Shown here: positions 16,834 to 25,238 of the stretch, one piece after another
How the letters are laid out: each line of letters opens with the position of its first letter
Position numbering within the stretch: position 1 is the first letter of the stretch
DNA from: Ruminiclostridium sp.
GTDB taxonomy: Bacteria > Bacillota > Clostridia > Oscillospirales > Ruminococcaceae
Direction: 5' to 3'
Length of the DNA stretch: 63,050 nucleotides
Assembly (NCBI GenBank): GCA_017942025.1
Contig: JAGAVH010000039.1
Coordinates: forward strand, 26,290-89,339
Position numbers and translations under genes: made by a program
The notes under the pieces: model-generated
The model's input: only the letters and a program-made list of their open reading frames with translations
Told to the model about the DNA's origin: nothing
Database searches by the model: none

Positions 16834-18027
16834 ATGAAACTTAGTCCTATAGTTATCTCCCTTTTAGATACCGATTTATATAAGTTCAATATGAATCAGG
16901 TGATATTCCATAAGCATACGGATTTATGCGGTCAGTATTACTTCAAGTGCCGCAATAAGGATGTTAAGTTCACAGAGGAAATGGCAAAGGAAATAAGCGA
17001 GCAGGTAGACCACCTCTGCACTCTGACATTCAACAACGATGAGCTTGATTATCTGCGTTCAATCAGATTCATAAAGGATGACTATGTAGAGTTTTTAAGA
17101 CTGTGGCATCCTATAAGAGATTATGTATCTGTTGAGCTTCTTGCCGATGGTGAATTACAGATAATTGTAGATGGTCCGTTATTCTCTGCAATGCAATTTG
17201 AAATATATCTGCTTGAAATAGTAAATGAAGTATATTTCAGAATGAATTACGATTATGATATACTTTTAAAATCTGCGGAAGAAAAATTAGACGCTAAAAT
17301 AAAGGCGCTGAACGATGGTACTTATAGCTTTATCTTTGCAGAATTCGGTTGTCGCAGAAGACTCTCAAGAGACTGGGAAGATGTTGTAGTGAAACGCCTT
17401 GCCACAGAAACAAAGAACTGTATCGGTACCTCCAATGTATATCTTGCAAAGAAGTATAATCTCACTCCTATAGGTACTTATGCTCACGAATTCGTACAGA
17501 TGTATCAGGGCATCGATTCTATCCCTCTTGCATATACAAACCACTTTGCGATGCATGACTGGTATGATGAATACAAAGGCGATAACGGTACAGCCCTTAC
17601 AGATACTATAACAACAGATTTATTCCTTCTGGACTTTGACCGTGCTATGACGAATAACTATTCAGGCGTCCGCCACGACAGCGGTGATCCCTATGCCTGG
17701 GGCGACAGAATGATAGAGCATTATAAGAAGTATGGCGTTGATCCTAAAACAAAGCTTTTATTATTCAGCGACAGCCTGAATTTTGATAAGGCTCAGGCTT
17801 TACACGAATATTTTAAGGATAAGACAAAGGTATCATTTGGTATAGGAACGTTCTGCTCAAACGATACCTGCGAAAAGGCACTGAACATAGTTATAAAGCT
17901 GCAGTATGTAAATGGAAGACCCGTAGCAAAGCTCTCCGATACGCCGTCAAAAGCAATGTGCAAGGATGAAGAATATCTTGATTATTTAAAACGCTCTGTA
18001 GAATTCAGACTTGGCAGGGAGAAATAA
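16834..18027 (+). CDS. pncB: nicotinate phosphoribosyltransferase
   Basis: PncB couples nicotinic acid to PRPP to give nicotinate mononucleotide, the step after PncA. The 397-residue length is typical. Key stretches are DTDLYKFNMNQVIF (~11-24), EFGCRRRLSRDWEDV, the region HEFVQMYQG and SGVRHDSGDPYAWGDR. It is the last gene of the operon, followed by a strong terminator. nadD, the adenylyltransferase linking PncB to NadE, is not in the window. Confidence 0.94.
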   Translation: MKLSPIVISLLDTDLYKFNMNQVIFHKHTDLCGQYYFKCRNKDVKFTEEMAKEISEQVDHLCTLTFNNDELDYLRSIRFIKDDYVEFLRLWHPIRDYVSVELLADGELQIIVDGPLFSAMQFEIYLLEIVNEVYFRMNYDYDILLKSAEEKLDAKIKALNDGTYSFIFAEFGCRRRLSRDWEDVVVKRLATETKNCIGTSNVYLAKKYNLTPIGTYAHEFVQMYQGIDSIPLAYTNHFAMHDWYDEYKGDNGTALTDTITTDLFLLDFDRAMTNNYSGVRHDSGDPYAWGDRMIEHYKKYGVDPKTKLLLFSDSLNFDKAQALHEYFKDKTKVSFGIGTFCSNDTCEKALNIVIKLQYVNGRPVAKLSDTPSKAMCKDEEYLDYLKRSVEFRLGREK

Positions 18028-18033
18028 AAAGTT

Positions 18034-18071
18034 AAAGCCATCGGCATTGCCGATGGCTTTGTTGTTTCTTT
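18034..18071 (+). terminator. terminator of the NAD operon
   Basis: A perfect 12-bp stem, AAAGCCATCGGC (18034-18045) with its complement at 18049-18060, a 3-nt loop and a T-rich tail. It may also serve the convergent lipoprotein gene. Confidence 0.9.
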
Positions 18072-18576
18072 ATGAATTGTCTTTAAAATACGTAGATTCT
18101 ACGTGGTCAAGGAAAAGGTAACCTACGTCACCTATAAGCTCAATAAAAACGCCGTTTTTATCAAATACGTAACAATCACCATAGTAATATGTGCCACTTT
18201 TTTCGCTTTCGTAGATACAACCGAATAAAACTATCATATTACCATTGCTCTGATGTAAAACCAGGGTTTTTCTCATCGGCTCATTCAAGGCTCTGCCATA
18301 GTATGTATAGTAACACTCTGCTACTTCACTTAAAAGAGATTCAAAGTGTTTTTCATCAAGAGTTCCGATTAAGGTTGCCTTGTTAAAATCAAAGCTCGGC
18401 TTCGAATGCGAATTGATGTTGACTAGCTTCGGATTTTCATTTTCATAATCGTAAAGTTCAATTTTTATCGTTCCGGCAAGTAATTCATCCTTGTTGATTG
18501 TGTTTATGTCGGGGTCGCAACCGACAAGGGCAAACAGGCATATAATCACCAATAAAGCAGCTAAAAACTTTTTCAC
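18070..18576 (-). CDS. lipoprotein of unknown function
   Basis: This 168-residue protein has a clear lipoprotein signal: K-K, a hydrophobic core and ALVGC with Cys at residue 20. No known domain is recognised in the mature part, which is rich in charged and aromatic residues. The start is a GTG at 18576 with AGGAGG at 18585-18590 (minus strand), 8 bp away. It has its own strong promoter and faces the NAD operon. Probably a surface protein; nothing more can be said. Confidence 0.8.
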   Translation of the reverse strand: MKKFLAALLVIICLFALVGCDPDINTINKDELLAGTIKIELYDYENENPKLVNINSHSKPSFDFNKATLIGTLDEKHFESLLSEVAECYYTYYGRALNEPMRKTLVLHQSNGNMIVLFGCIYESEKSGTYYYGDCYVFDKNGVFIELIGDVGYLFLDHVESTYFKDNS

Positions 18577-18615
18577 ATGGATAGCCTCCTTGTCGTGTTA
18601 TTATTGGTTATAGTT

Positions 18616-18644
18616 ATTATATCACAAAACCATTGGTAATACAA
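18616..18644 (-). promoter_or_regulatory. promoter of the lipoprotein gene
   Basis: On the minus strand TTGTAT, a 17-bp spacer and a perfect TATAAT with upstream TGA (extended -10) lie about 40 bp before the GTG start. Confidence 0.75.
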
Positions 18645-18805
18645 GGATATATAATGAAACTTTTATAATTATAAAGAAACAAATCTGAATTGTGATAGTA
18701 TTGAAAAGCTTTAAACAATCTGATTCAATTTGAGTGAAGAGATAAAAATGAAAAGAACGAAAAAGATATTTTTTCTGTTGACCTGTATGAATTCTCACAG
18801 TTTTA

Positions 18806-18980
18806 GTGAAATCGTTCGCTAACGCTCACGGTGAAATAATTTACTTTGTAAATTATGAAATTTGATGCTGTCGCATCAAGTGAAATTAAATCCGTCCCAC
18901 CTCCCGACAAAGTCGGATTTCGTCACGCTAGTGATTTCATCCCACGAAAGTGGGATTTATCCCGTCCGCAAGGACGGATT
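18806..18980. repeat. array of short unique hairpins joined by a GTGAAAT-like linker
   Basis: At least seven different small hairpins follow one another: CGTT/AACG (18813-18824), ATAATTTAC/GTAAATTAT (18836-18856), TTGATGC/GCATCAA (18862-18879), CCGAC/GTCGG (18904-18916), TCAC/GTGA (18923-18934), ATCCCAC/GTGGGAT (18939-18956) and CCGTCC/GGACGG (18962-18977). Several are separated by GTGAAAT or its complement. Each stem differs but the plan is constant. No coding frame is credible in this 450-bp gap. Confidence 0.75.
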
Positions 18981-18986
18981 TAGTTG

Positions 18987-19020
18987 AAAAAAGCTCATTG
19001 CTTTCGCAATGAGCTTTTTT
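18987..19020 (-). terminator. terminator after tRNA-Leu
   Basis: A perfect 15-bp stem, AAAAAAGCTCATTGC with its complement, TTTC/GAAA loop, and a T-run on the minus strand just past the tRNA CCA end. Confidence 0.9.
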
Positions 19021-19021
19021 C

Positions 19022-19104
19022 TGGTACGGGTAACAGGAATCGAACCTGCACGGTCTCCCGCCAGAACCTAAATCTGGTGCGTCTGCCAGTTCCGCCATAC
19101 CCGC
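19022..19104 (-). tRNA. tRNA-Leu (UAG anticodon)
   Basis: Read on the minus strand it has acceptor GCGGGTA paired to TACCCGT, an A discriminator and encoded CCA, a long variable arm and T-arm GGTTCGAATCC. The anticodon stem CCAGA/TCTGG encloses loop TTTAGGT with anticodon TAG, which reads CUN leucine codons. Its own terminator follows. Confidence 0.95.
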
Positions 19105-19122
19105 ATAAGCTATAAAATAAAA

Positions 19123-19149
19123 CTACGCTGAATAAAATATTCAGCGTAG
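19123..19149 (-). terminator. terminator between tRNA-Ser and tRNA-Leu
   Basis: A perfect 12-bp stem, CTACGCTGAATA with its complement, and a 3-nt loop, followed on the minus strand by a T-rich tail. It lies between the two tRNA genes, so tRNA-Leu may depend on readthrough or on an unseen promoter. Confidence 0.75.
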
Positions 19150-19151
19150 AT

Positions 19152-19243
19152 TGGCGGAAAGAGAGGGATTCGAACCCTCGAACGGGTATTAGCCGTTACA
19201 CGATTTCCAATCGTGCGCCTTAGACCAGCTCAGCCATCTTTCC
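19152..19243 (-). tRNA. tRNA-Ser (GGA anticodon)
   Basis: On the minus strand, acceptor GGAAAGA pairs with TCTTTCC, followed by G and encoded CCA. The long variable arm is serine-type. The anticodon stem CACGA/TCGTG encloses TTGGAAA, giving anticodon GGA for UCC/UCU. Confidence 0.95.
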
Positions 19244-19254
19244 ACGACTTTAAT

Positions 19255-19283
19255 ATTTTAGCATATTTTTTTGATTTAGTCAA
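19255..19283 (-). promoter_or_regulatory. tRNA promoter
   Basis: On the minus strand TTGACT, a 17-bp A-rich spacer and TAAAAT with upstream TGC lie ~12 bp before tRNA-Ser. The strong promoter fits a stable RNA unit. Confidence 0.8.
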
Positions 19284-19396
19284 GTGGTTTTTTGAAAAAA
19301 ATAAATTTTTTTGTAAATATCTTTTTTGACAGCTGAATAATCGGCAAAAACAGAACAAATTCCGGCGTTTGTCGGCAGTATCTGATTGGATTTTAT

Positions 19397-19654
19397 TTAT
19401 TTTATCCCGTTCTTCTCAATGTATTTTTTGGCATAAGAACAGCTGGCGGTTACTTTTCCGCCTTTTCTTTTTATCTCTTCAATGGCAAGAGCTACAAGCT
19501 GTGCGGCGATTCCTTTGCCTTGCATACTGCTGTCAACAAATGTATGGTTTATGTCATAAACACCCTTTTCGGTTTCGGGAAAGCAGACCTCACCGACTTT
19601 GTTGTTATTCTCATCAAGACAAATGATTCTGTCTTTTTCGGTTTTAAAATTCAT
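19397..19654 (-). CDS. small GNAT-fold N-acetyltransferase
   Basis: The 85-residue protein belongs to the compact acetyltransferases of the COG2388/YidJ type. It shows D-I-N-H-T-F-V, the acetyl-CoA loop MQGKGIAAQLV (~44-54), and the C-terminal CSYAKKYIEKN typical of this group. Members are about 90 residues long, so it is full-length. The acceptor substrate is unknown. GGAGG lies before the start on the minus strand. Confidence 0.85.
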   Translation of the reverse strand: MNFKTEKDRIICLDENNNKVGEVCFPETEKGVYDINHTFVDSSMQGKGIAAQLVALAIEEIKRKGGKVTASCSYAKKYIEKNGIK

Positions 19655-19762
19655 TGTGTTTCCTCCTTGCTTGCTATTGGAATGTATTTATATTATATCA
19701 ATTTTTAAAGATTTTAGCAATGGTTCTGAAATATTATCTGATAATACGTGGGATTTCTGCTC

Positions 19763-19791
19763 TTGATTTTTTTAAAAAGCTGTGCTATTAT
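19763..19791 (+). promoter_or_regulatory. promoter of the two-component system
   Basis: TTGATT (19763-19768), 17 bp, and extended -10 TGC-TATTAT (19783-19791), about 30 bp before the regulator start. No LytTR-type direct repeats are seen here, so the sensor pair may be expressed constitutively. Confidence 0.75.
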
Positions 19792-19823
19792 ATTAAGAAA
19801 TCTATCGTGAAAGAGGTGATACT

Positions 19824-20528
19824 GTGAAAATTTCAGTCTGCGACGACGAAAAGAGCTTTGCTGACGGACTTATAGCCGAGGTTTCGGCGTTTTTCCTTGA
19901 AAGAAATATCGAATGTCAGTTCAGCTATTACGAAGAGGGTGCTGAATTTTTAAAGGCGATAGAGGATAATAACGATTTTGAGCTTATTTTTATGGATATA
20001 AATCTTATTACCGCCGACGGTGTCAATATCATATCCGAGCTTCGCAGTAAGGAAATAACAACTCCCGTTATCTTTGTTACAAGCCTTGAAAACAGGGCAA
20101 TCGACGGGTATGACGTAGACGCCTTCGGCTTCGTGGTAAAAAGAAGCTACAAGCAGAAGCTCCCGAAAGTCCTTACAAAGCTATACGATAAGCTCTACAA
20201 TAAAAAGACTATGGCGATTCAGGAAAAGGAAGGAATGCAGATACTGAATACCGAGGATATTTTTTACATAGAATCGGATAAGCGTTCAAGCATAGTTCAT
20301 ACCGCTGACAGTATTCTGAACGATATCCGCCCAATAGGGCAGATAAGCACCGAGCTGTCACCCGACGATTTTACCGAGGTATTCAAATCTGTATATGTCA
20401 ATATTTCAAAGATAAAACGAATAAACAGCGATACGGTGATTCTCGAAAATGATGAGGCCCTGCCGCTCAGCCGCCGTAACAGAAAGAACGTTATGTATGC
20501 AGTAATGAAGAAGGTGGGAAGAGGATGA
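19824..20528 (+). CDS. LytTR-family response regulator
   Basis: The 234-residue regulator has an N-terminal receiver domain (acidic Asp 7 and Asp 8, phospho-acceptor Asp 58 in IFMDIN, Thr/Ser in FVTSL, Lys ~108) and a C-terminal LytTR DNA-binding domain (~135-232) with FYIESDKRSSIVHT, FTEVFKSVYVNISKI and LPLSRRNRKNV. This is the AgrA/VirR architecture, which binds pairs of direct repeats about 21 bp apart; exactly such a pair sits upstream of the lipoprotein genes. The start is GTG 19824 with AGAGGTGAT in front. It overlaps the kinase gene by 4 bp. Confidence 0.92.
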   Translation: MKISVCDDEKSFADGLIAEVSAFFLERNIECQFSYYEEGAEFLKAIEDNNDFELIFMDINLITADGVNIISELRSKEITTPVIFVTSLENRAIDGYDVDAFGFVVKRSYKQKLPKVLTKLYDKLYNKKTMAIQEKEGMQILNTEDIFYIESDKRSSIVHTADSILNDIRPIGQISTELSPDDFTEVFKSVYVNISKIKRINSDTVILENDEALPLSRRNRKNVMYAVMKKVGRG

Positions 20529-22420
20529 AAAGCTATAAAAGAAATATGCTGTTTTTCTTTCTTTCCGTAGTATTTATGCTGACGATAAATTCCGCTATTT
20601 TTTACTATACCGCCTGCGTCGGAAATATCGTGCAGAGTACCGATTGCTACGGACAGACCTACGAGTCGGACAAGCTGGTGAATGCCGAGATAAATAAGCT
20701 TATCGAAAAGTACGGAAACGACTGCGAAAGCATGAATCGTGAGTTAAGTGAAGAAATCAGCGAACTTAATAGTGTATATTACGGCTTGCGGGAGGTACAG
20801 GATTACGGGGAAACCTTGTCTGAGGTACTGAACAATACCTATCTTCAGACCACCAATAAGGAAACCCTTGTTTTACTGGAGGAGTATTTCGGCAATAAGG
20901 ATATCAATATAGCCCAGACTACAGAAAGCCTGAACAGTAAGACAACAATGTATCGTGCCGCCATAAACACCACCGACAAATACCTTGATTACGACGGCTT
21001 TTTAGAATCCGTATCGGTCAATGCGGACTATATGCTGAATATATCCATCTATAAAAACGATATGTACTCCATAAGCAATATCGAAAAGACGAAAACGGAT
21101 TTTGCAAGGCTTCAGGGACTCGCTCCCGGCTATGCCGATGACAGCGGCTTTGGCTCTTTTATAAATTACAGAATTACTGATATCATAGTTATTTTATCAG
21201 TAATGCTGCTGACTCCGCTTTTTGGGGTGATGATAAAAAGCGCAGATTCCACTCTTACCTTTGATAAAAGAGTTGTGGTGATAATCCCCACGGTTTTTGC
21301 TCTTGCGGTACTTGTGATGTACGGAATGAATCTTCTTCTGTCCATCATCTTTATCGGCGGCGTTGACGCTTCCTTGCCGATACAGTCCTATCCCATCCTG
21401 TATTATTCGGGTGAAAGAATAAGCACGGGACTTTTCCTGCTGTTCTTCTTTTTATCGAAGCTGGCAGGAGCGCTTATATTACTGCTTCTCGCTTCCTCCG
21501 TTCTGACGGTAATCAGAGCGGGCAAAAGCGCCGTGAATAAAATCTGCGGTATTGCTCTTGCACTATTTATCATAGCAGAACTGGTTTTCTCTATTGTAAT
21601 GAGTGACGGAAGCATTTTAAAGGAGATAAATATATTCTCCTGCTTTTTACCCGAACGCTTTTTTATAAGATACATAAATGTTGATATCTTCGGTAACGCC
21701 GTATCAAGAACGGCATTATTCATCGGCTTTTCCGTCGTGATACTCGGGCTTGCCGCTATCATATTCGTAAGAAATCTGCTTAACTTTATGAAAAGAGCAA
21801 GAGCCGAAGCAGAGCAGAGCTATTATAACGAGATAAACCGAAAATACGAGCAATCCCGTGCCATCCGTCACGATATCAATAACCATCTGACGGTTATCAG
21901 TATGCTTATCGAGAAGGGTGATACAAAGGGAGCAATGAAGTATATAAACGAGGTCTTTGACGAAACCAGCCTTGCTATGCAACCGCTGAAAACAGGCTCC
22001 GACGTACTTGACGCCCTGCTCTATAAAAAGACCGAGCTTGCAAAGAAAAGCGATATTACTCTTTCCTATGAAGTGAATGCCTCTCTTGACGTGGGAATTT
22101 CCAATTATGATATGTGCGTTATCTTCGGCAATATTCTTGATAATGCCATCGAAGCCTCGGCAAAGTCGGAGGGCGAAAGAGAAATAACCCTTACCGTAGG
22201 CACGCAACATGAAATGCTTTATATTTCCTGCCATAATTCCCATAGCGGAGAAATAAAGGAGCAGGGAGATAAGCTCGTCACCACCAAGGCGGACAGCACC
22301 ATGCACGGAATAGGACTTTCCCGTATAAAGACCGTAGCCGAAAAGTACGGCGGTACGGTGAAGGTAAGCTATGATAAAACCAGCTTTCTGATAGAAGTTC
22401 TTATCCACAAAATCAAATAA
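20525..22420 (+). CDS. membrane histidine kinase with permease-like sensor domain
   Basis: This 631-residue protein has one N-terminal membrane segment (~7-28), a large predicted extracellular domain (~30-215), about six further membrane segments (~220-415) and a cytoplasmic GHKL kinase core. The acceptor histidine is in AIRHDINNHLTVI (~446), the N box in NILDNAIEAS and the G box in GIGLSRIKTVAEKYGG. The kinase core is of the AgrC/NatK type paired with LytTR regulators. The membrane part resembles the first half of the ABC permease at 34682-36673, with PIQSYP and NIFSCFLPERFFIRYIN aligning to SIQSVP and NIFTGLKNDVFFKNYCN. That sharing is unusual and suggests transporter-derived sensing. Confidence 0.88.
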   Translation: MKSYKRNMLFFFLSVVFMLTINSAIFYYTACVGNIVQSTDCYGQTYESDKLVNAEINKLIEKYGNDCESMNRELSEEISELNSVYYGLREVQDYGETLSEVLNNTYLQTTNKETLVLLEEYFGNKDINIAQTTESLNSKTTMYRAAINTTDKYLDYDGFLESVSVNADYMLNISIYKNDMYSISNIEKTKTDFARLQGLAPGYADDSGFGSFINYRITDIIVILSVMLLTPLFGVMIKSADSTLTFDKRVVVIIPTVFALAVLVMYGMNLLLSIIFIGGVDASLPIQSYPILYYSGERISTGLFLLFFFLSKLAGALILLLLASSVLTVIRAGKSAVNKICGIALALFIIAELVFSIVMSDGSILKEINIFSCFLPERFFIRYINVDIFGNAVSRTALFIGFSVVILGLAAIIFVRNLLNFMKRARAEAEQSYYNEINRKYEQSRAIRHDINNHLTVISMLIEKGDTKGAMKYINEVFDETSLAMQPLKTGSDVLDALLYKKTELAKKSDITLSYEVNASLDVGISNYDMCVIFGNILDNAIEASAKSEGEREITLTVGTQHEMLYISCHNSHSGEIKEQGDKLVTTKADSTMHGIGLSRIKTVAEKYGGTVKVSYDKTSFLIEVLIHKIK

Positions 22421-22424
22421 AATT

Positions 22425-22494
22425 GACCGCTTTTGCAGGAAAAACGACCGCTTGTGCAAAAGCGGTTTACTTTTTTATTTTGCTATGCTACAAT
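22425..22494 (+). promoter_or_regulatory. LytTR direct repeats, hairpin and promoter ahead of the lipoprotein operon
   Basis: Two copies of GACCGCTT(T/G)TGCA at 22425-22437 and 22446-22458 are spaced 21 bp start to start, two helical turns, as AgrA-like LytTR regulators require. They lie just upstream of a -35-like TTTACT (22466-22471), 17 bp and TACAAT (22489-22494). ACCGCTT (22447-22453) also pairs with AAGCGGT (22460-22466) before a T-run, so the same DNA can terminate the kinase transcript. Confidence 0.7.
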
Positions 22495-22525
22495 GCAATT
22501 ATGATAATAAAAGGAGTGTAGCTAT

Positions 22526-23875
22526 ATGCTTAAAAGAATAATATCAGCGATACTTGTCTGTGCTATGGTGGTGTCTTTTACTGCCTGTTCGGATAATAAC
22601 GTAGTCAGATATGACGATACCTTGCCCCAGTGCGAGCCTGCAAATTTGCCTGATGCTTCTAATTTTATGCGTCAGTGCATAATGAAGGGCAAGGAGGGTT
22701 TTTACTATACCGACATGGTCATGTTGGATAACAACATTGCTACCAGAGCACTTTGTTATTACGATATGGCTTTAGGAAAGTCGATAATGCTTTGCAGTAA
22801 ACCCCAGTGCATGCATGACGGAAATGATTTCTGCGTGGCGACAGGCGGTGGAACATATCAATTTTACAGTTCTTTGACATGTCTTTACAACGGGTATATC
22901 TATAGGCTTGGTGATGGCAGTAAGGAGGAAGAGTGGCAGCTATCACTTTTAAAGACAGATCTTCTGGGCAACGAATTGTCAAAAGTAGCTGATATCGGTG
23001 CTTTAACGCTAATAGGAGAAGCACCAAAACCTCAGATTGAATCTGCAGTATTTCATAACAACAAGCTATTTGTTGCGATAACACCCACAATGAACAAACC
23101 TGAAACGTTTCTGTATGCTGTGGATATTGCATCGGGAGGTGTAAGTGAGATAACTCTGCCCGCACCCGAAGAGGGAACAAAGAAGGCAAATTTCGGAACC
23201 TGTTGTTATATGACAGCCGATGGTGATTGGCTTTATTATACAATGAGATGTGTGAAAGATGATTCTTCACATATTTACTTTGCTTACGACAAAACGATAA
23301 TGTACCGCTACAATATAAAGACAGGAGCAACGGAAAAGCTATCCGCTCTGCCTGACATATATTCGTCATTTACGGTAGCTGATGGAATTGTTTATTATAC
23401 AGTAGTGGACACAAATAAAAATAATTTTACCCTTTATTCCTATGATGTTGCAAATGATGAAACTACCACTCTTGCGGGGAAGGTACAGCAGAATTTCTTA
23501 TGGGGAGAACAGCTTTCACAAGATGAGAAGGTAACAGTTGTAACGGATAGAAAATATCTTTATGTATGTACATCGGGTACAGAAGGAAATCGTTACAAGG
23601 AGAATGATAACAGCCTTCAGGATGATATAGATTTTTATATCTATGATTTAGATGGTAATCAGCTTTTACACGGGCTACCCGGTATTGATATGACTCTTGA
23701 TAGCTTTTCGTATGGATTTTCCGCTATTGACGGTGAAATTTATCTGAATTTCAGCGACAATGATATGACGAGTGATGGAGTTAAAGGCTTATACAGAATA
23801 AAGACGGAAGAGCTTGTAAAGGGTAACACCAAGTGGGAAAAGCTATATATGCTACGGCTGATTTCACAAGGATAG
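22526..23875 (+). CDS. paralogous surface lipoprotein, copy 1 of 8
   Basis: This 449-residue lipoprotein has a signal ending FTAC (Cys 21). The mature N terminus reads YDDTLPQCEPAN. The family motif C-S-K-P-Q-C-M-H-D-G-N-D-F-C spans residues 90-103. A strand-rich C-terminal part follows with IYSSFTVADGIVYYT, VTDRKYLYVCTSG, DIDFYIYDLDG and the closing KTEELVKG. The repeated Y-hydrophobic-Y strands suggest a beta-propeller (inference). It is first in the operon, behind the LytTR repeats, and AAAGGAGTG precedes the start. No enzymatic residues are recognisable; ligand binding at the cell surface is the best guess. Confidence 0.88.
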   Translation: MLKRIISAILVCAMVVSFTACSDNNVVRYDDTLPQCEPANLPDASNFMRQCIMKGKEGFYYTDMVMLDNNIATRALCYYDMALGKSIMLCSKPQCMHDGNDFCVATGGGTYQFYSSLTCLYNGYIYRLGDGSKEEEWQLSLLKTDLLGNELSKVADIGALTLIGEAPKPQIESAVFHNNKLFVAITPTMNKPETFLYAVDIASGGVSEITLPAPEEGTKKANFGTCCYMTADGDWLYYTMRCVKDDSSHIYFAYDKTIMYRYNIKTGATEKLSALPDIYSSFTVADGIVYYTVVDTNKNNFTLYSYDVANDETTTLAGKVQQNFLWGEQLSQDEKVTVVTDRKYLYVCTSGTEGNRYKENDNSLQDDIDFYIYDLDGNQLLHGLPGIDMTLDSFSYGFSAIDGEIYLNFSDNDMTSDGVKGLYRIKTEELVKGNTKWEKLYMLRLISQG

Positions 23876-23907
23876 ATAAAACCACAACAAAGGAGATATG
23901 AAACAAA

Positions 23908-25215
23908 ATGAAAAAGATTTTAAGTATAATCTTAACAGCGGCAATAATGCTTACTACCGCCTGCTCGGAAAATAACGTAGTCAGATATGACGATACATTG
24001 CCCGAGTGCGAGCCTGCGAATATATCACATAGTCAGATGTTAAATATGGAATATGCGACGATGAAAGGCACAGACGGATATTATTATTGCGGAAACTCGT
24101 CAGTAGTGCAAGGCGATTATACGGTTTATTATTACGATAAGGAGAGTAAAACTACCATACCCCTTTGCGCAAAGCCTCAATGTGCACACGATGGAAATGA
24201 TTTTTGTGTGGCGACAGGTGGCAAACAGGTGATGTATACTCTTTTTTATAATAACTGCATCTATAAGCTATGCCGTGAAAATACCGAAGAGCAGATGTAT
24301 GAGTATAAGCTCCTCAAGGGCGACAAGCAGGGAAATGAATTATCGGTGGTTACAGAATTTCTCACAGCTCCCAATGTACAACAGATAAATATAAGCAACG
24401 TACTGTGTCACTACGGCGTAATGTTTTTCGTTATGGAGAAATATAACGATGATAATTACACGAATCATATTTACGCTATAGATCTTGCCTCGGGCGCAGT
24501 AAAGGAAATAGAGGTCAGCGACGCCGCAAGATATGAGCAATATCCCTTTATGACCGCCGACGGAGATTATCTCTATTTTGCCGCCGAGGACGTAACGATG
24601 GACAAAAATCAGACGTGGGTAAGAGTTGACGCTGATACTGTAATGCACCGCTATAATTTAAAGACGGGCGAAACTGAAATAATTTCAGATATGCCGAAAA
24701 TATATTCTTCTTTTACGGTGAATGACGGCGTTATCTACTATACTACGGTAGACAGAGGCGAAAACACCTTCAGCCTTGTTTCCTTCGATACAGAGAAAAA
24801 GGAAACGAAAACCCTTGTGGAAAACAGACAGATGGTATACCTTGACGGTAAATATCTGTCTGAAAACGGCATGAAGGTTTCTACAGACAGAAAATATCTT
24901 TATATCCGTATGACCTGTGGCAGCGGCTTTGCCGAAGCAAAGGACAAGCGTGGTATGGAAATATATATTTACGATATGAACGGAAAGCCGCTTTACGAAG
25001 GTCTGCTCACTGCGGAGAATCCCAGAGAAAGCGAGGAATACAAATTTTCTGCTATTGACGGAGAAATGTATCTTTTGTGCAAGTTCTGGGAGTATGATGA
25101 AAATTCACAGGTGAAGATAGACGAGGCTTCAGGACTTTACACCATTAGAACTGATGAGCTTGTAAAGGGTAGCAAGAACTGGCAGAAGCTCTATCAGGTA
25201 ACAAGCTACATATGA
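23908..25215 (+). CDS. paralogous surface lipoprotein, copy 2 of 8
   Basis: The 435-residue paralogue has a lipoprotein signal ending TTAC (Cys 19). It shares YDDTLPECEPAN, then C-A-K-P-Q-C-A-H-D-G-N-D-F-C, and later IYSSFTVNDGVIYYTTVDR. The signal-peptide DNA is almost identical to that of copy 3, a sign of recent duplication or conversion. Its middle section resembles copy 8 most, with FMTADGDYLYFAAEDV matching YMTADGDYLYYAAEDV. AAGGAG lies upstream; an out-of-frame ATG at 23898 is closer to it but would not encode this protein. Confidence 0.88.
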   Translation: MKKILSIILTAAIMLTTACSENNVVRYDDTLPECEPANISHSQMLNMEYATMKGTDGYYYCGNSSVVQGDYTVYYYDKESKTTIPLCAKPQCAHDGNDFCVATGGKQVMYTLFYNNCIYKLCRENTEEQMYEYKLLKGDKQGNELSVVTEFLTAPNVQQINISNVLCHYGVMFFVMEKYNDDNYTNHIYAIDLASGAVKEIEVSDAARYEQYPFMTADGDYLYFAAEDVTMDKNQTWVRVDADTVMHRYNLKTGETEIISDMPKIYSSFTVNDGVIYYTTVDRGENTFSLVSFDTEKKETKTLVENRQMVYLDGKYLSENGMKVSTDRKYLYIRMTCGSGFAEAKDKRGMEIYIYDMNGKPLYEGLLTAENPRESEEYKFSAIDGEMYLLCKFWEYDENSQVKIDEASGLYTIRTDELVKGSKNWQKLYQVTSYI

Positions 25216-25238
25216 TAAGAGTATTTGAAGGAGAAAAA

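Noticed and set aside
18806-18980. Second CRISPR-like array
   Set aside because: Spacing is irregular and the units are palindromes with a 7-bp linker; this is not a CRISPR layout.
21716-22459. 247-residue minus-strand frame
   Set aside because: It is antisense to the conserved kinase core and has no ribosome site or family match.
20525-22520. AgrD-like autoinducer peptide gene
   Set aside because: No short peptide frame with a ribosome site or AgrB-like processing gene lies beside the LytTR pair.
22740-23369. 209-residue minus-strand frame
   Set aside because: It lies antisense to lipoprotein copy 1; the composition is that of a shadow frame.
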